Assembly (NCBI GenBank): GCA_033283175.1
Contig: JAWMQM010000002.1
Span: forward strand, 372,001-436,000
Source of the DNA: Pseudomaricurvus sp033283175
GTDB lineage: Bacteria > Pseudomonadota > Gammaproteobacteria > Pseudomonadales > Cellvibrionaceae
Length of the DNA: 64,000 nucleotides
Direction of reading: 5' to 3'
A program made the translations under genes and the position numbers. Positions 7,884 to 16,808 of the stretch are shown here, piece after piece (position 1 is the stretch's first letter; each line of letters starts with the position of its first letter). The notes under the pieces were generated by a model that saw only the letters and a program-made list of their open reading frames with translations, had not been told where the DNA came from and searched no databases.

Positions 7884-8777
7884 ATGATGGCCGATTGGTA
7901 TCGCGTGGCCGCATTCGGCTTGCATCTGAACCTGCAGCCACTGATGGAGTTTCTGCTCGCCCGTGGTGTTGCCCACCGGGTGGTGGAGGAGCGGGGCCAG
8001 CAGGTGTTGTGGGTGGCGGATGAAAACATTGCCGGGCAGCTGCAGCACTGGTTGCAGAAGGAAGGAGTACATGACGCGCTGGAGCGGGCGCCGCAACTGC
8101 CGCTGAACAGTGATTTCACCATTCGTCGCGAGATGCGCCGCCAGGGCGTCGGTCTGCTGTGGTTATTGTGGCGCTATCCAGTCACCCTGGTGACGCTGTT
8201 GCTGGGTGTTCTCGGTGCGCTGCTGGTGTACTGGGATGGCAGCTTCGGGCCGCTCACCTCCGTGCTCAGCTTTCAGCCGGTGGCGGTGACCCAGAACAAG
8301 CTCATCTATCATTCCCCGATGGCCGCCTGGCAGGCGGGGGAGTTGTGGCGTTTGCTGACACCGATATTCCTGCACTTCGGGCCGCTGCACATAATTTTCA
8401 ACGGTCTCTGGATCTGGGAATTTGGTCGCCGGCTGGAGCAGCGATTTGGCAGCCTGAGCCTGCTCACCATGATTGTGTTTATTGGTGTGCTCAGCAATAT
8501 GGCGCAGTTTATCTGGGCTGGCCCGTCGCAGTTTGGCGGTTTGTCCGGCGTGCTTTACGGGCTGCTGGGCGTGTTGTGGATACACCATCGCCTGCGGCCT
8601 TCGGCAGAGACCCGCCTGCCGGGCGGCATCGTCGGTTTTATGCTGGTGTGGCTGGTGCTCTGTATGAGCGGTGTGGTCAGCGGCCTTACCGGTATGGGGA
8701 TTGCCAACGCTGCCCATGTGGGTGGCCTGATAGTCGGCATCGGCATCGCCGGCCTGCTGTATCTCCTGCGCCGCTGA
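7884..8777 (+). CDS. Rhomboid family intramembrane serine protease (GlpG-like)
   Basis: 297 residues. Residues 1-90 form a cytoplasmic domain (DWYRVAAFGLHLNLQPLMEF) like the GlpG N-domain, then about six membrane segments. The catalytic serine is in GGLSGVLYGLLG (GxSG) and the catalytic histidine in NAAHVGGLIVG (AHxxG). The HFGPLHIIFN segment is the conserved oxyanion/loop region. Such enzymes cut transmembrane substrates inside the inner membrane. No dedicated substrate is visible nearby. Confidence 0.9.
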   Translation: MMADWYRVAAFGLHLNLQPLMEFLLARGVAHRVVEERGQQVLWVADENIAGQLQHWLQKEGVHDALERAPQLPLNSDFTIRREMRRQGVGLLWLLWRYPVTLVTLLLGVLGALLVYWDGSFGPLTSVLSFQPVAVTQNKLIYHSPMAAWQAGELWRLLTPIFLHFGPLHIIFNGLWIWEFGRRLEQRFGSLSLLTMIVFIGVLSNMAQFIWAGPSQFGGLSGVLYGLLGVLWIHHRLRPSAETRLPGGIVGFMLVWLVLCMSGVVSGLTGMGIANAAHVGGLIVGIGIAGLLYLLRR

Positions 8778-8839
8778 GCGGATCTGGCAGGAGCGAATTT
8801 CCGTTTTTGAGTTATTGCTGAATTCTGAAGGTAGAAACG

Positions 8840-9103
8840 ATGAATATTGATGAGCTGATTAACAGCATCACGCCCGAGATCTATGAGAACCTGAAGCGTT
8901 CCATCGAACTGGGCAAATGGCCGGACGGACGGCCGCTGACACAGGAACAGCGTGAGCACAGTATGCAGGCGGTTATCGCCTACGAACTCAAGCACCTGCC
9001 GGCGGAAGAGCGCACCGGTTATGTGCCGCCCAAACCACACCAGCATTGCGGCGGTGAAGGCGAGGTAGCCGAGCCGGAAGAGAAACCACTGAAGTGGCAG
9101 TGA
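8840..9103 (+). CDS. yeaC: YeaC-like DUF1315 protein
   Basis: 87 residues: MNIDELINSITPEIYENLK, then ELGKWPDGRPLT and a C-terminal KHLPAEERTGYV, the complete DUF1315 pattern. GAAGG (8827-8831) is positioned as a ribosome-binding site. Small soluble protein of unknown function. Its last codons overlap the start of the DUF2797 gene. Confidence 0.88.
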   Translation: MNIDELINSITPEIYENLKRSIELGKWPDGRPLTQEQREHSMQAVIAYELKHLPAEERTGYVPPKPHQHCGGEGEVAEPEEKPLKWQ

Positions 9104-9948
9104 ACGATATGGGATGGGAGTTACTGGCCGCGGGTCATATTCAGAAAATGCGCACCAGCCACAACGATGCTGTGGCCTACCAGTTACCATTGGATGACAC
9201 CCAGTGCGACATGAATGCACTGCTGGGGCAGCGACTGAAGCTGGTCTATGGTGGAGACATTCACTGCTGCCACTGTGGCCGTAAAACCAGGAAGAGCTTT
9301 AACCAGGGATACTGCTACCCCTGTTTCCAGAAGCTGGCGCAGTGCGACAGCTGTATCGTCAGTCCGGAAAAATGTCACTATGACGCCGGTACCTGCCGCG
9401 AACCGGAGTGGGGCGAGGCCCACTGTCTCACCGACCACATTGTCTACCTGGCCAACTCTTCCGGTGCCAAGGTGGGGATTACCCGTCAGTCACAGGTGCC
9501 GGTGCGCTGGATGGACCAGGGGGCTATTCAGGCGCTGCCGATTTTCCGCGTCGCCACCCGTCGTCTCAGTGGTCTGCTGGAGGTGATCCTGAAGGATCAG
9601 GTGGCAGACAAAACCAACTGGCGCACCATGCTCAAGGGTGATGTGGATTACATTGATCTGGTGAGCCTGCGGGACCAGTTGCTGGACAACGCCTGGGACC
9701 AGATCGTCGCCCTGCAGCGGGAGTATGGCGTGCAGGCCGTACAGTTTATCGAACAGGCGCAGGAGTATGACTTCTGCTATCCGGTTGATACCTACCCGAA
9801 AAAGGTGGTGAGCTTCAATCTGGATAAAGAACCTGAAGTGGAAGGGGTGTTGCAGGGAATTAAAGGTCAGTACCTGATCTTCGACACCGGCGTCATCAAT
9901 ATGCGCAAATTCGGCGCCTATCATATCGAACTTTACCAGGCTGCCTGA
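9094..9948 (+). CDS. DUF2797 family protein with Cys-rich zinc site
   Basis: 284 residues beginning at GTG 9094 (ATG 9109 is an alternative). A Cys cluster CCHCGRKTRKSF, CYPCFQKLAQCDSC and a later C-x5-C pattern around residues 53-110 looks like a treble-clef/zinc-binding module. It is followed by KVGITRQSQVPVRWMDQGA, which has the layout of a GIY-YIG-like core. Known as DUF2797; function unknown. It overlaps yeaC by 10 bases, implying coupled translation. Confidence 0.85.
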   Translation: MAVNDMGWELLAAGHIQKMRTSHNDAVAYQLPLDDTQCDMNALLGQRLKLVYGGDIHCCHCGRKTRKSFNQGYCYPCFQKLAQCDSCIVSPEKCHYDAGTCREPEWGEAHCLTDHIVYLANSSGAKVGITRQSQVPVRWMDQGAIQALPIFRVATRRLSGLLEVILKDQVADKTNWRTMLKGDVDYIDLVSLRDQLLDNAWDQIVALQREYGVQAVQFIEQAQEYDFCYPVDTYPKKVVSFNLDKEPEVEGVLQGIKGQYLIFDTGVINMRKFGAYHIELYQAA

Positions 9949-9983
9949 CCACACAGGCGGCACCGCAACAGCAGAATACGGGG

Positions 9984-12671
9984 ATGCACATGGCAGCCAG
10001 CAGAGATTCACAGCCGCAGACGATTTACCTGAAAAACTACAAGGTGCCCGATTTTCTTATCGACGAAACCCATCTCGATGTGGACCTGCAGCCCTCCGCC
10101 ACCCGCGTTAACAGCCGTCTCGTAATGCGCCGCAATCCAGCCGCCGCCGATCCTGCAGCACCGCTGCTGCTCAGTGGCCAGGAGATGAAGCTGCTGGCAA
10201 TCAGCCTCGATGGACGCGAGCTGGGCGCGGCTGAATATGAGCTCTCAGAGGAATCCCTGCTGCTGCCGAAGGTGCCGGACCGCTTCGAGCTGGCCGTGAG
10301 TGTACAGATTGATCCAGCCGCCAACACCAGCCTGGAAGGCCTCTACAAATCACGCACTATGTTCTGCACCCAGTGCGAGGCGGAAGGCTTTCGCAAGATT
10401 ACCTATTACCTCGACCGGCCCGATGTACTGAGTGTGTTTACCACGCGGCTGGCAGCCGACAAGTCGCTGTTCCCTGTGCTGCTGTCCAACGGTAACGAGG
10501 TCGGGAGTGGTGAGCTGGAGCATGGCCGCCATTACGCTGTCTGGCACGACCCGTTTCCCAAGCCTGCTTATCTGTTTGCGCTGGTGGCCGGTGACCTGGA
10601 ATTTGTGGAAGACCGCTTTACCACCTGCAGTGGTCGCGACGTCACCCTGCGGATATTCGTAGAGAGCAAGGACCTGGATAAATGTGACCACGCCATGCGT
10701 TCGTTGCAGAACTCCATGCGCTGGGACGAGGAGGTCTACGGCCGTGAGTACGACCTGGATATCTACATGATCGTGGCGGTGGACGATTTCAATATGGGGG
10801 CTATGGAGAACAAGGGCCTCAATATCTTTAACACCTCCTGCGTGCTGGCCAAGCCGGAGACCACCACCGACCTTGGTTTCCAGCGGGTGGAGTCGGTGGT
10901 GGCTCACGAGTATTTCCACAACTGGTCCGGCAACCGTGTCACCTGCCGCGACTGGTTCCAGCTGAGCCTGAAAGAGGGCTTTACCGTCTTCCGTGACTCC
11001 CAGTTTTCGGCGGATCTGAACTCGGCCACGGTCAAGCGGGTGGAGGATGTCTCCCTGTTGCGCACCCTGCAGTTTGCCGAAGACGCCGGCCCCATGGCGC
11101 ACCCGGTGCGCCCGGCATCCTTTATGGAAATCTCCAATTTCTACACCCTCACGGTGTACGAAAAGGGTTCGGAAGTGGTGCGCATGCTTCACACCTTGCT
11201 GGGGGCCGAGTCCTTCCGCAAAGGCAGTGACCTCTATTTCGCCAGCAACGACGGCGGGGCGGCCACTATCGAAGACTTTGTGGCTGCTATGGAAGAGGCT
11301 TCCGGTCGCGACCTCAACCAGTTCAAGCTCTGGTATTCGCAGGCGGGTACACCGCGCCTGCAGGTGACGGACGAGTACGACGAGGGTGAAGGTATTTACC
11401 GGCTGACTATCAGCCAGAGCTGTCCTGATACCCCGGAGGCCAAAGCCGCCGAAAAGCTGCCTTTCCATATCCCTGTTGCCATCGGCCTCTTGGGAGAGGC
11501 TGGTAATCTCGCTATTCACCTGCAGGGTGAGGCCCCGGACACCGAAACGTCCGATAACACCCACCGGGTACTGGAGTTGACAGAGGCCGAGCAGACCTTT
11601 GCCTTTACACAGTTGCCGGAGCGACCGATCCCCGTGTTGCTGCGTGACTTTTCCGCGCCGGTAAAGCTGAATTACCCCTATAGCCGTGCACAACTGCAAG
11701 CAATCATTAGTCGTGACAGTGATGGCTTCAGCCGCTGGGATGCCTGCCAGAAGCTGGCAGTGGGCGTCATTGAAGATGTCATGCGTGCCCATCGCGGAGA
11801 TCGCAACTATCAGGTGGACGAGGCGCTGGTGGAAGCCTGTCGCGCCGTGCTGAATGATCAGTCCCTGGATCCAGCTATCGTCGCCCTGATGCTGCAGCTG
11901 CCCACCGAAGGCTACCTGAGTGAAATCGCTTCAGTGATTGATGTGGAGGCCATTCACTTTGCCCGGGAGTACGTCAAGGCCTACCTCGCGGGTGCGCTGG
12001 AGGCCGAATTGCACGCGGCCTATCAGGCCAATACCGAAACCGGCCCGTTTTCGGTGGATGCGGCGGCCATGGCCCGTCGCAGCCTGAAGAATACGGCACT
12101 GGCGTTCCTGGTGAAATCAGGCAGTGACCTGTATGTGCAACTGGCGCAGCAGCAGCTGGATGCCGCTACTAACATGACCGATGAGATGGCTGCACTGTCC
12201 GCCATCGTCAACAGTGATTCGTCATTGGCCCTGCAGCTGGCGCCAATGGCACTGAATAACTTCTACCGCAAATGGCAGCACGAGGCGCTGGTGGTGAACC
12301 AGTGGTTGACGGTGCAGGCGGCCTGTCCGTTGAACGGTGGCCTGCTGCGGGTGCTGAAGCTGATGGAGCATGAAGCCTTCGATATCCGAAACCCCAACAA
12401 AGTGCGGTCGCTGGTAGGGGCGTTCTGTGGCAACAATCCGATCAATTTCCATTCGCCCGACGGCAGCGGCTATGAATTCCTCGCGGACCGTATTATCGAA
12501 CTCAACAAGCTCAATCCACAGGTGGCCTCCCGACAACTGACGCCGCTGACCAAATGGAAGCGCTATGACGAGAAGCGTCAGGTGTTGATGCAGCGAGCCC
12601 TGCAGCGTATCAAGGCAGAAGAGGGGCTCTCCAGGGATGTGTTCGAAGTTGTGAGCAAGAGTCTGGTGTGA
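9984..12671 (+). CDS. pepN: Aminopeptidase N (M1 family)
   Basis: Zinc metallo-exopeptidase that removes N-terminal residues from peptides in the cytoplasm. The 895-residue length is typical of gammaproteobacterial PepN. Present in order: the exopeptidase motif GAMEN (NMGAMENKGLN), the zinc site HEYFHNW with the distal Glu in KEGFTVFRDSQF, and the C-terminal helical domain with YLAGALEAE. ATG 9984 and ATG 9990 are both possible starts. It follows the DUF2797 gene by 35 bases. Confidence 0.97.
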   Translation: MHMAASRDSQPQTIYLKNYKVPDFLIDETHLDVDLQPSATRVNSRLVMRRNPAAADPAAPLLLSGQEMKLLAISLDGRELGAAEYELSEESLLLPKVPDRFELAVSVQIDPAANTSLEGLYKSRTMFCTQCEAEGFRKITYYLDRPDVLSVFTTRLAADKSLFPVLLSNGNEVGSGELEHGRHYAVWHDPFPKPAYLFALVAGDLEFVEDRFTTCSGRDVTLRIFVESKDLDKCDHAMRSLQNSMRWDEEVYGREYDLDIYMIVAVDDFNMGAMENKGLNIFNTSCVLAKPETTTDLGFQRVESVVAHEYFHNWSGNRVTCRDWFQLSLKEGFTVFRDSQFSADLNSATVKRVEDVSLLRTLQFAEDAGPMAHPVRPASFMEISNFYTLTVYEKGSEVVRMLHTLLGAESFRKGSDLYFASNDGGAATIEDFVAAMEEASGRDLNQFKLWYSQAGTPRLQVTDEYDEGEGIYRLTISQSCPDTPEAKAAEKLPFHIPVAIGLLGEAGNLAIHLQGEAPDTETSDNTHRVLELTEAEQTFAFTQLPERPIPVLLRDFSAPVKLNYPYSRAQLQAIISRDSDGFSRWDACQKLAVGVIEDVMRAHRGDRNYQVDEALVEACRAVLNDQSLDPAIVALMLQLPTEGYLSEIASVIDVEAIHFAREYVKAYLAGALEAELHAAYQANTETGPFSVDAAAMARRSLKNTALAFLVKSGSDLYVQLAQQQLDAATNMTDEMAALSAIVNSDSSLALQLAPMALNNFYRKWQHEALVVNQWLTVQAACPLNGGLLRVLKLMEHEAFDIRNPNKVRSLVGAFCGNNPINFHSPDGSGYEFLADRIIELNKLNPQVASRQLTPLTKWKRYDEKRQVLMQRALQRIKAEEGLSRDVFEVVSKSLV

Positions 12672-12692
12672 CTGCTCGGTAGCAGCGGCGGT

Positions 12693-13292
12693 TTAGTGCC
12701 TGTCGCTGCGGTTCTCCGGTAACCGGTAGGAGGTTTTCTGCAGCTGCATGCGGTAAGCCCGCTCTCTGCTCTCTTCGCCGGAGAGGAACAGGTCCTGCCC
12801 CAGCTGATGCAGTTCCGGCAGGCGTGCTTCCAGCTGCGCCTGTGTTTCCAGTAGCCCGTCGTGAGTGATGTGCTGTAACGCCACGCCCAGCTCCCGCTGC
12901 AGGGTGTAACCAATCAGCAAACTGCGGTGGCAACTGGCAGCGTCTTTCTCCGCACACATCATTGCAATGGTAAAACCCTTCTGCAGCCCGTCCTGTAAAC
13001 GTTGCAGCCCGCCACGGAACAGTTCGGACTGGCTGAGGCGGTCAAACTGCACCTGGCCACATTCATCGTAGTGGTCCGGGTCCTTCGAGCGGGGCCCAAG
13101 CTCCTCTCCCAGATACACATAGCGGATACCCGCGCCTTCAAGACGTCGCCTGATGGCGGGCTGGTGATAGTCGAAAAACGCTTTGCTGAAGGGAACGGAG
13201 CGGACATCGGCTACGGCGGTGACACCGTACCGTTGCAGTTGCTGCAGGAAAATCTCAATGGGCTTGGTGGCGTAGCCGATGGTGTAGAGCAT
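12693..13292 (-). CDS. DUF488 family protein
   Basis: 199 residues from ATG 13292. The N-terminus MLYTIGYATKPIEIFLQQL and AVADVRSVPFSK are the hallmark of DUF488, as is the Cys-His motif CAEKDAASCHR near residue 120. No biochemical function is established for the family. A GTG at 13331 would add 13 residues and overlap the upstream gene; ATG 13292 fits the conserved family start, though neither has a strong Shine-Dalgarno. It sits 15 bases after the DUF-like gene upstream on the same strand and is convergent with pepN. Confidence 0.85.
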   Translation of the reverse strand: MLYTIGYATKPIEIFLQQLQRYGVTAVADVRSVPFSKAFFDYHQPAIRRRLEGAGIRYVYLGEELGPRSKDPDHYDECGQVQFDRLSQSELFRGGLQRLQDGLQKGFTIAMMCAEKDAASCHRSLLIGYTLQRELGVALQHITHDGLLETQAQLEARLPELHQLGQDLFLSGEESRERAYRMQLQKTSYRLPENRSDRH

Positions 13293-13306
13293 GTTGGTCT
13301 GCGGGA

Positions 13307-13864
13307 TCAGGGTGTTACCAGTTGCAAGCACCCGGGCGCGATATCGGCATTGCAGTAGGCCAGCCCCAGTTTTTTCAGGTAATCGAGACGGTCGGCCTGT
13401 ACCGGATCAAGATTCGGGTGGGGCAGGTTGCGCTCGTGATAGATGCCCGACAGGTAGGCAAGGTAGTCCTCACCCTCCGGGTGCATCAGGATACTGGCTG
13501 CACCCACATCCGGTTGTACCTGTGGTGCATCACCGTTCAGGGTGACGGCGATAACGACCGGTTCTTCCTCGGTGCCAAGGCGGGCGTGACGCTTGCGCAC
13601 GGTTTGCAGGGCCCAGTACCAGGCCAGGGATTTGGCCGGACAGAGAAACACCGGCTCCTGATGCTCACTCAGGCGATCACCGATAGTGGTCATGGTGTTG
13701 TGCATGGCGGCTTCTGCCTCTGCATCGCCGGAGCGCTTGAGCCCCTGCTGCAGAATCCCGTCAACCAGCGCGGAAGAGGTACCGTGGTACCAGGTGTTGT
13801 CGTACACAAACCCGTCGGCAGTAAGGCGGTCATAATCCTGAGCAATGTCCGGGGGCGTAGTCAT
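13307..13864 (-). CDS. Hypothetical protein with ADP-ribosyltransferase-like N-terminal motif
   Basis: 185 residues from ATG 13864, preceded by AGGAG at 7 bases. A longer frame to 13984 would run through a terminator, so it was rejected. Residues about 22-40, YDNTWYHGTSSALVDGILQQ followed by GL, have the Y/W-HGT-x(n)-I-x3-GL layout seen at the NAD-binding start of ART/KptA-fold proteins. The middle reads PVFLCPAKSLAWYWA. The fold assignment is inference from one motif. It probably forms an operon with DUF488. Confidence 0.6.
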   Translation of the reverse strand: MTTPPDIAQDYDRLTADGFVYDNTWYHGTSSALVDGILQQGLKRSGDAEAEAAMHNTMTTIGDRLSEHQEPVFLCPAKSLAWYWALQTVRKRHARLGTEEEPVVIAVTLNGDAPQVQPDVGAASILMHPEGEDYLAYLSGIYHERNLPHPNLDPVQADRLDYLKKLGLAYCNADIAPGCLQLVTP

Positions 13865-13921
13865 GGCGTGACTCCTGTCAGGCTGGGTAGTGGGCACAGG
13901 TGAGTGTATCAAAATCCGCTC

Positions 13922-13956
13922 AAACAAAAAGGCGACCATTGGTCGCCTTTTTGTTT
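13922..13956. terminator. Bidirectional rho-independent terminator
   Basis: GGCGACC-ATT-GGTCGCC stem flanked by A-run and T-run on each side. It lies 38 bases after the aceA stop (reading leftward), so it chiefly ends aceA transcripts before the downstream operon. Confidence 0.9.
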
Positions 13957-13993
13957 TTGGTGGGGGCTTGTGGCCCCCTGACAACCGGATGAA

Positions 13994-15589
13994 TCAGCCG
14001 AACTGGTTCATGGTGTTGTCTTTACCGGCCGCTTTCAGCGCGTTCTCACCGGAGAAGTACTCTTTGTGGTCGTCGCCCATGTCAGAGCCAGCCATGTTCT
14101 GGTGCTTAACGCAGGCGATACCCTGACGGATCTCCTTGCGCTGTACGCCAGCCACGTAGCCCAGCATGCCCGCTGCGCCGAAGTACTCTTTGGCCAGGTT
14201 GTCGGTAGACAGGGCCGCAGTGTGGTAAGTCGGCAGGGTGATCAGGTGGTGGAAGATGCCCGCTTCACGTGCACCGTCGGCCTGGAAGCTCTGGATACGA
14301 CGATCCGCTTCAACCGCCAGCTCAGTGGTGTCGTACTCGGCGCTCATCAGGGCGGCGCGGTCGTAGGCGGACAGGTCCTTACCTTCTTCAGTCCAGGCAT
14401 CGAACACCTGCTGACGGAAGCTCAGGGTCCAGTTGAAGCTTGGAGAGTTGTTGTACACCAGCTTGGCATTTGGAACCACTTCACGGATGCGGTTTACCAT
14501 GCTGCCGATCTGGCCAACGTGAGGCTTCTCGGTCTCGATCCACAGCAGGTCAGCACCGGCTTTCAGGGATTCGATACAGTCGAATACGCAGCGGTCGGCA
14601 CCGGTACCCTGACGGAACTGGAACAGGCCGGAAGGCAGGCGCTTGGGGCGCAGGATCTTGTCGCCGCGCTTGATGACCACGTCGCCTTGCTTCATGTCGG
14701 CAACGGTAACTTCTTCACAATCCAGGAAGCTGTTGTAGATGTCACCGGAGTCACCTTCTTCACGAACCACAGCGATCTGCTTGGTGAGGCCGGCACCCAG
14801 GGAGTCAGTACGGGCAACGATCACACCGTCATCAACACCCAGCTCAAGGAAGGCGTAGCGTACAGCGCGGATCTTGGCGTGGAAGTCATCGTGAGGAACG
14901 GTTACCTTGCCGTCCTGGTGACCACACTGCTTCTCGTCAGCTACCTGGTTTTCGATCTGGATACAGCAGGCACCGGCTTCGATCATCTTCTTGGCCAGCA
15001 GGTAGGTGGCTTCCTCGTTACCGAAACCGGCGTCGATGTCGGCAATGATTGGCACTACGTGAGTCTCGTAGTTGTCGATCTGGTTCTGGATCTCGGCCGC
15101 CTTGGCGTTGTCGCCGGCTTCACGGGCCGCATCCAGGGCGCGGAACAGGCCACCCATCTCGCGGGCGTCTGCCTGGCGCAGGAACTTGTACAGCTCTTCA
15201 ATCAGGCCGGCAACCACAGTCTTCTCGTGCATGGACTGGTCGGGCAGGGGGCCGAAGTCAGAGCGCAGGGCAGCAACCATCCAGCCGGACAGGTAGAGGT
15301 ACTTACGCTTGGTGGTGCCGAAATGCTTCTTGATGGAGATCAGCTTCTGCTGACCGATGAAGCCGTGCCAGCAGCCCAGGGACTGGGTGTACTGGCTGCT
15401 GTCGGCATCATAGGCCGCCATGTCTTCGCGCATGATCTTGGCTGTGTAACGGGCGATATCCAGACCGCTCTGGAAGCGGTTCTGAGCGCGCATCCGGGCA
15501 ACAGACTCAGGGTTGATAGCATCCCAAGAGCTGCCGGCGGCGTTCTTGAGTTCGGTTACAGACTCGATGTTTTGAGTGTACAGAGACAT
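13994..15589 (-). CDS. aceA: Isocitrate lyase
   Basis: Splits isocitrate into glyoxylate and succinate, the first step of the glyoxylate shunt. At 531 residues it has the length of the Pseudomonas aeruginosa-type enzyme, which is longer than the E. coli form. The catalytic Cys loop is present as KQCGHQDGK, with upstream IADIDAGFGN and downstream WIETEKPHVGQ. Codon use is strongly biased, in keeping with high expression. It is divergent from a LysR gene and shares with glcB a 27-bp upstream element (15666-15692). Confidence 0.96.
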   Translation of the reverse strand: MSLYTQNIESVTELKNAAGSSWDAINPESVARMRAQNRFQSGLDIARYTAKIMREDMAAYDADSSQYTQSLGCWHGFIGQQKLISIKKHFGTTKRKYLYLSGWMVAALRSDFGPLPDQSMHEKTVVAGLIEELYKFLRQADAREMGGLFRALDAAREAGDNAKAAEIQNQIDNYETHVVPIIADIDAGFGNEEATYLLAKKMIEAGACCIQIENQVADEKQCGHQDGKVTVPHDDFHAKIRAVRYAFLELGVDDGVIVARTDSLGAGLTKQIAVVREEGDSGDIYNSFLDCEEVTVADMKQGDVVIKRGDKILRPKRLPSGLFQFRQGTGADRCVFDCIESLKAGADLLWIETEKPHVGQIGSMVNRIREVVPNAKLVYNNSPSFNWTLSFRQQVFDAWTEEGKDLSAYDRAALMSAEYDTTELAVEADRRIQSFQADGAREAGIFHHLITLPTYHTAALSTDNLAKEYFGAAGMLGYVAGVQRKEIRQGIACVKHQNMAGSDMGDDHKEYFSGENALKAAGKDNTMNQFG

Positions 15590-15665
15590 GGCGGTTCCTC
15601 GCGTTTAGATCGAGTGGTTGAATTTTGCACATGACAGAGTCTAGGTATTTTGCGAGAATTCGCCT

Positions 15666-15692
15666 AATTTATAGTTTCTATATTCGGTATTC
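15666..15692 (-). promoter_or_regulatory. Shared 27-bp element upstream of aceA
   Basis: Read in the aceA direction: GAATACCGAATATA followed by GAAACTATAAATT. It matches 24 of 27 bases of the element at 16660-16686 in the same orientation relative to glcB. It lies 77 bases upstream of the aceA start and abuts the divergent LysR start (15698). Likely a regulator binding site, probably of the adjacent LysR protein, possibly including the promoter. Confidence 0.7.
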
Positions 15693-15697
15693 CCATT

Positions 15698-16642
15698 ATG
15701 AATATTGCCCGTATTGATCTCAATTTGTTGGTCTATCTGGACGTTTTACTGCGTGAACGCAACGTCACGAGGGCTGCCAACCAGCTGGGCATCAGTCAGC
15801 CGGCCATGAGCAATGGCCTGAAACGGTTACGGGATCTGTTTGACGATCCCCTGCTGGTGCGTACCAGTGAGGGTATGACACCAACCGAGCGCGCACGGGA
15901 GCTGGAGCCCGAGATCCGGCGGCTGTTACTGGAGCTGGAGAAGACCGTGCAGCCGCGTTCCAACTTTGTGCCGGAGGAGAGCCGCCGGGTATTCCGCTTT
16001 ATGGCCAGTGACTACGCGGAATGCACGCTCATCCCGTCGCTGCTGGCGCGGCTGCGCAATCTCGCCCCTCATGTAACCCTGGATATCATGACCCCCAGTG
16101 ACGTCAGCTATCAGGATGTGGAGCAGGGCAAGGTGGATATGGTCATCAACCGTTTTGATTCCATGCCCCAGTCTTTCCACCAGAAGTCCCTCTGGCTCGA
16201 CCAGTTCAGCTGCCTGATGAGCAAGAAGAACCCCATTCTGGCGCGGTTTGACCTGGAGGCGTATCTGGAATCCCAACATGTTTGGGTGAGTAAAACCGGC
16301 ATGGGCGTGGGTGTTGGGGTTAACCCGGAGGACGTACAACGCCTGGGCTGGGTGGACGTGGCGCTGGGGGAGTTGGGTAAGAAGCGCCGTATTACCGTAT
16401 TTACCCGTCACTACCTGGCTGCGGCACTGCTGGCGGAGCAGAAGGACCTGATTGCCACACTGCCGAGCAAACTGGCACGCCAGCAGATTAACAACAACCG
16501 CCTCAGCATTATGCCGCCACCGTTCGAGATCCCGCCGTTTGAGCTGAAGATGGCCTGGAGCCCGCTGCTGCACAACGACCCGGAGCACCGCTGGATGCGC
16601 CGTTTGATCACCGAAGTGGCGGAAACCCTGGATCAGAACTAA
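15698..16642 (+). CDS. LysR-family regulator, probable regulator of the glyoxylate shunt
   Basis: 314 residues. The winged HTH spans about 5-65, with LDVLLRERNVTRAANQLGIS and QPAMSNGLKRLRD. The remainder is the two-lobed effector domain (FRFMASDYAECTLIPSLLA onward), as in the NodD/PcpR-like subgroup. It lies between divergent aceA and codirectional glcB. Both enzymes share a 27-bp upstream element, one copy of which ends 6 bases before this gene's ATG, so it may also repress itself. The effector is unknown. The regulatory assignment is inference from position and shared sites. Confidence 0.9.
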   Translation: MNIARIDLNLLVYLDVLLRERNVTRAANQLGISQPAMSNGLKRLRDLFDDPLLVRTSEGMTPTERARELEPEIRRLLLELEKTVQPRSNFVPEESRRVFRFMASDYAECTLIPSLLARLRNLAPHVTLDIMTPSDVSYQDVEQGKVDMVINRFDSMPQSFHQKSLWLDQFSCLMSKKNPILARFDLEAYLESQHVWVSKTGMGVGVGVNPEDVQRLGWVDVALGELGKKRRITVFTRHYLAAALLAEQKDLIATLPSKLARQQINNNRLSIMPPPFEIPPFELKMAWSPLLHNDPEHRWMRRLITEVAETLDQN

Positions 16643-16659
16643 GCCTATATTGTTAATAT

Positions 16660-16686
16660 GAATACCGGATATAAAAACGATAAATT
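16660..16686 (+). promoter_or_regulatory. Shared 27-bp element upstream of glcB
   Basis: GAATACCGGATATA followed by AAAACGATAAATT, 24/27 identical to the aceA copy (differences at positions 9, 15 and 20 of the element). It lies 123 bases upstream of the glcB ATG. Confidence 0.7.
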
Positions 16687-16808
16687 TTAGATATTGTGGT
16701 GCCTGGGATAGACTTTTTTGTTGCTGAAACTGTGTTTATTGGTTGCCCCGGGGCTAAACCGCCTGCAGCCGTGCTATTTCGTATCCAGACAATTCAAGGC
16801 AGATCATC

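Noticed and set aside
8159..8821. 220-codon frame inside the rhomboid gene
   Set aside because: It overlaps the rhomboid protease completely in another frame, while the rhomboid motifs and membrane pattern are unambiguous.
14066..15634. 522-codon open frame antisense to aceA
   Set aside because: It mirrors aceA exactly and arises from the strong codon bias of that gene; the translation has no family signature. The same holds for the 542-codon frame antisense to glcB (17352-18980) and the long frames antisense to etfQO, pepN and the beta-propeller gene.
16726..16737. Second PsrA-like site ahead of glcB (GAAACTGTGTTT)
   Set aside because: The half sites are separated by three bases, not four, so the symmetry does not fit the known operator.
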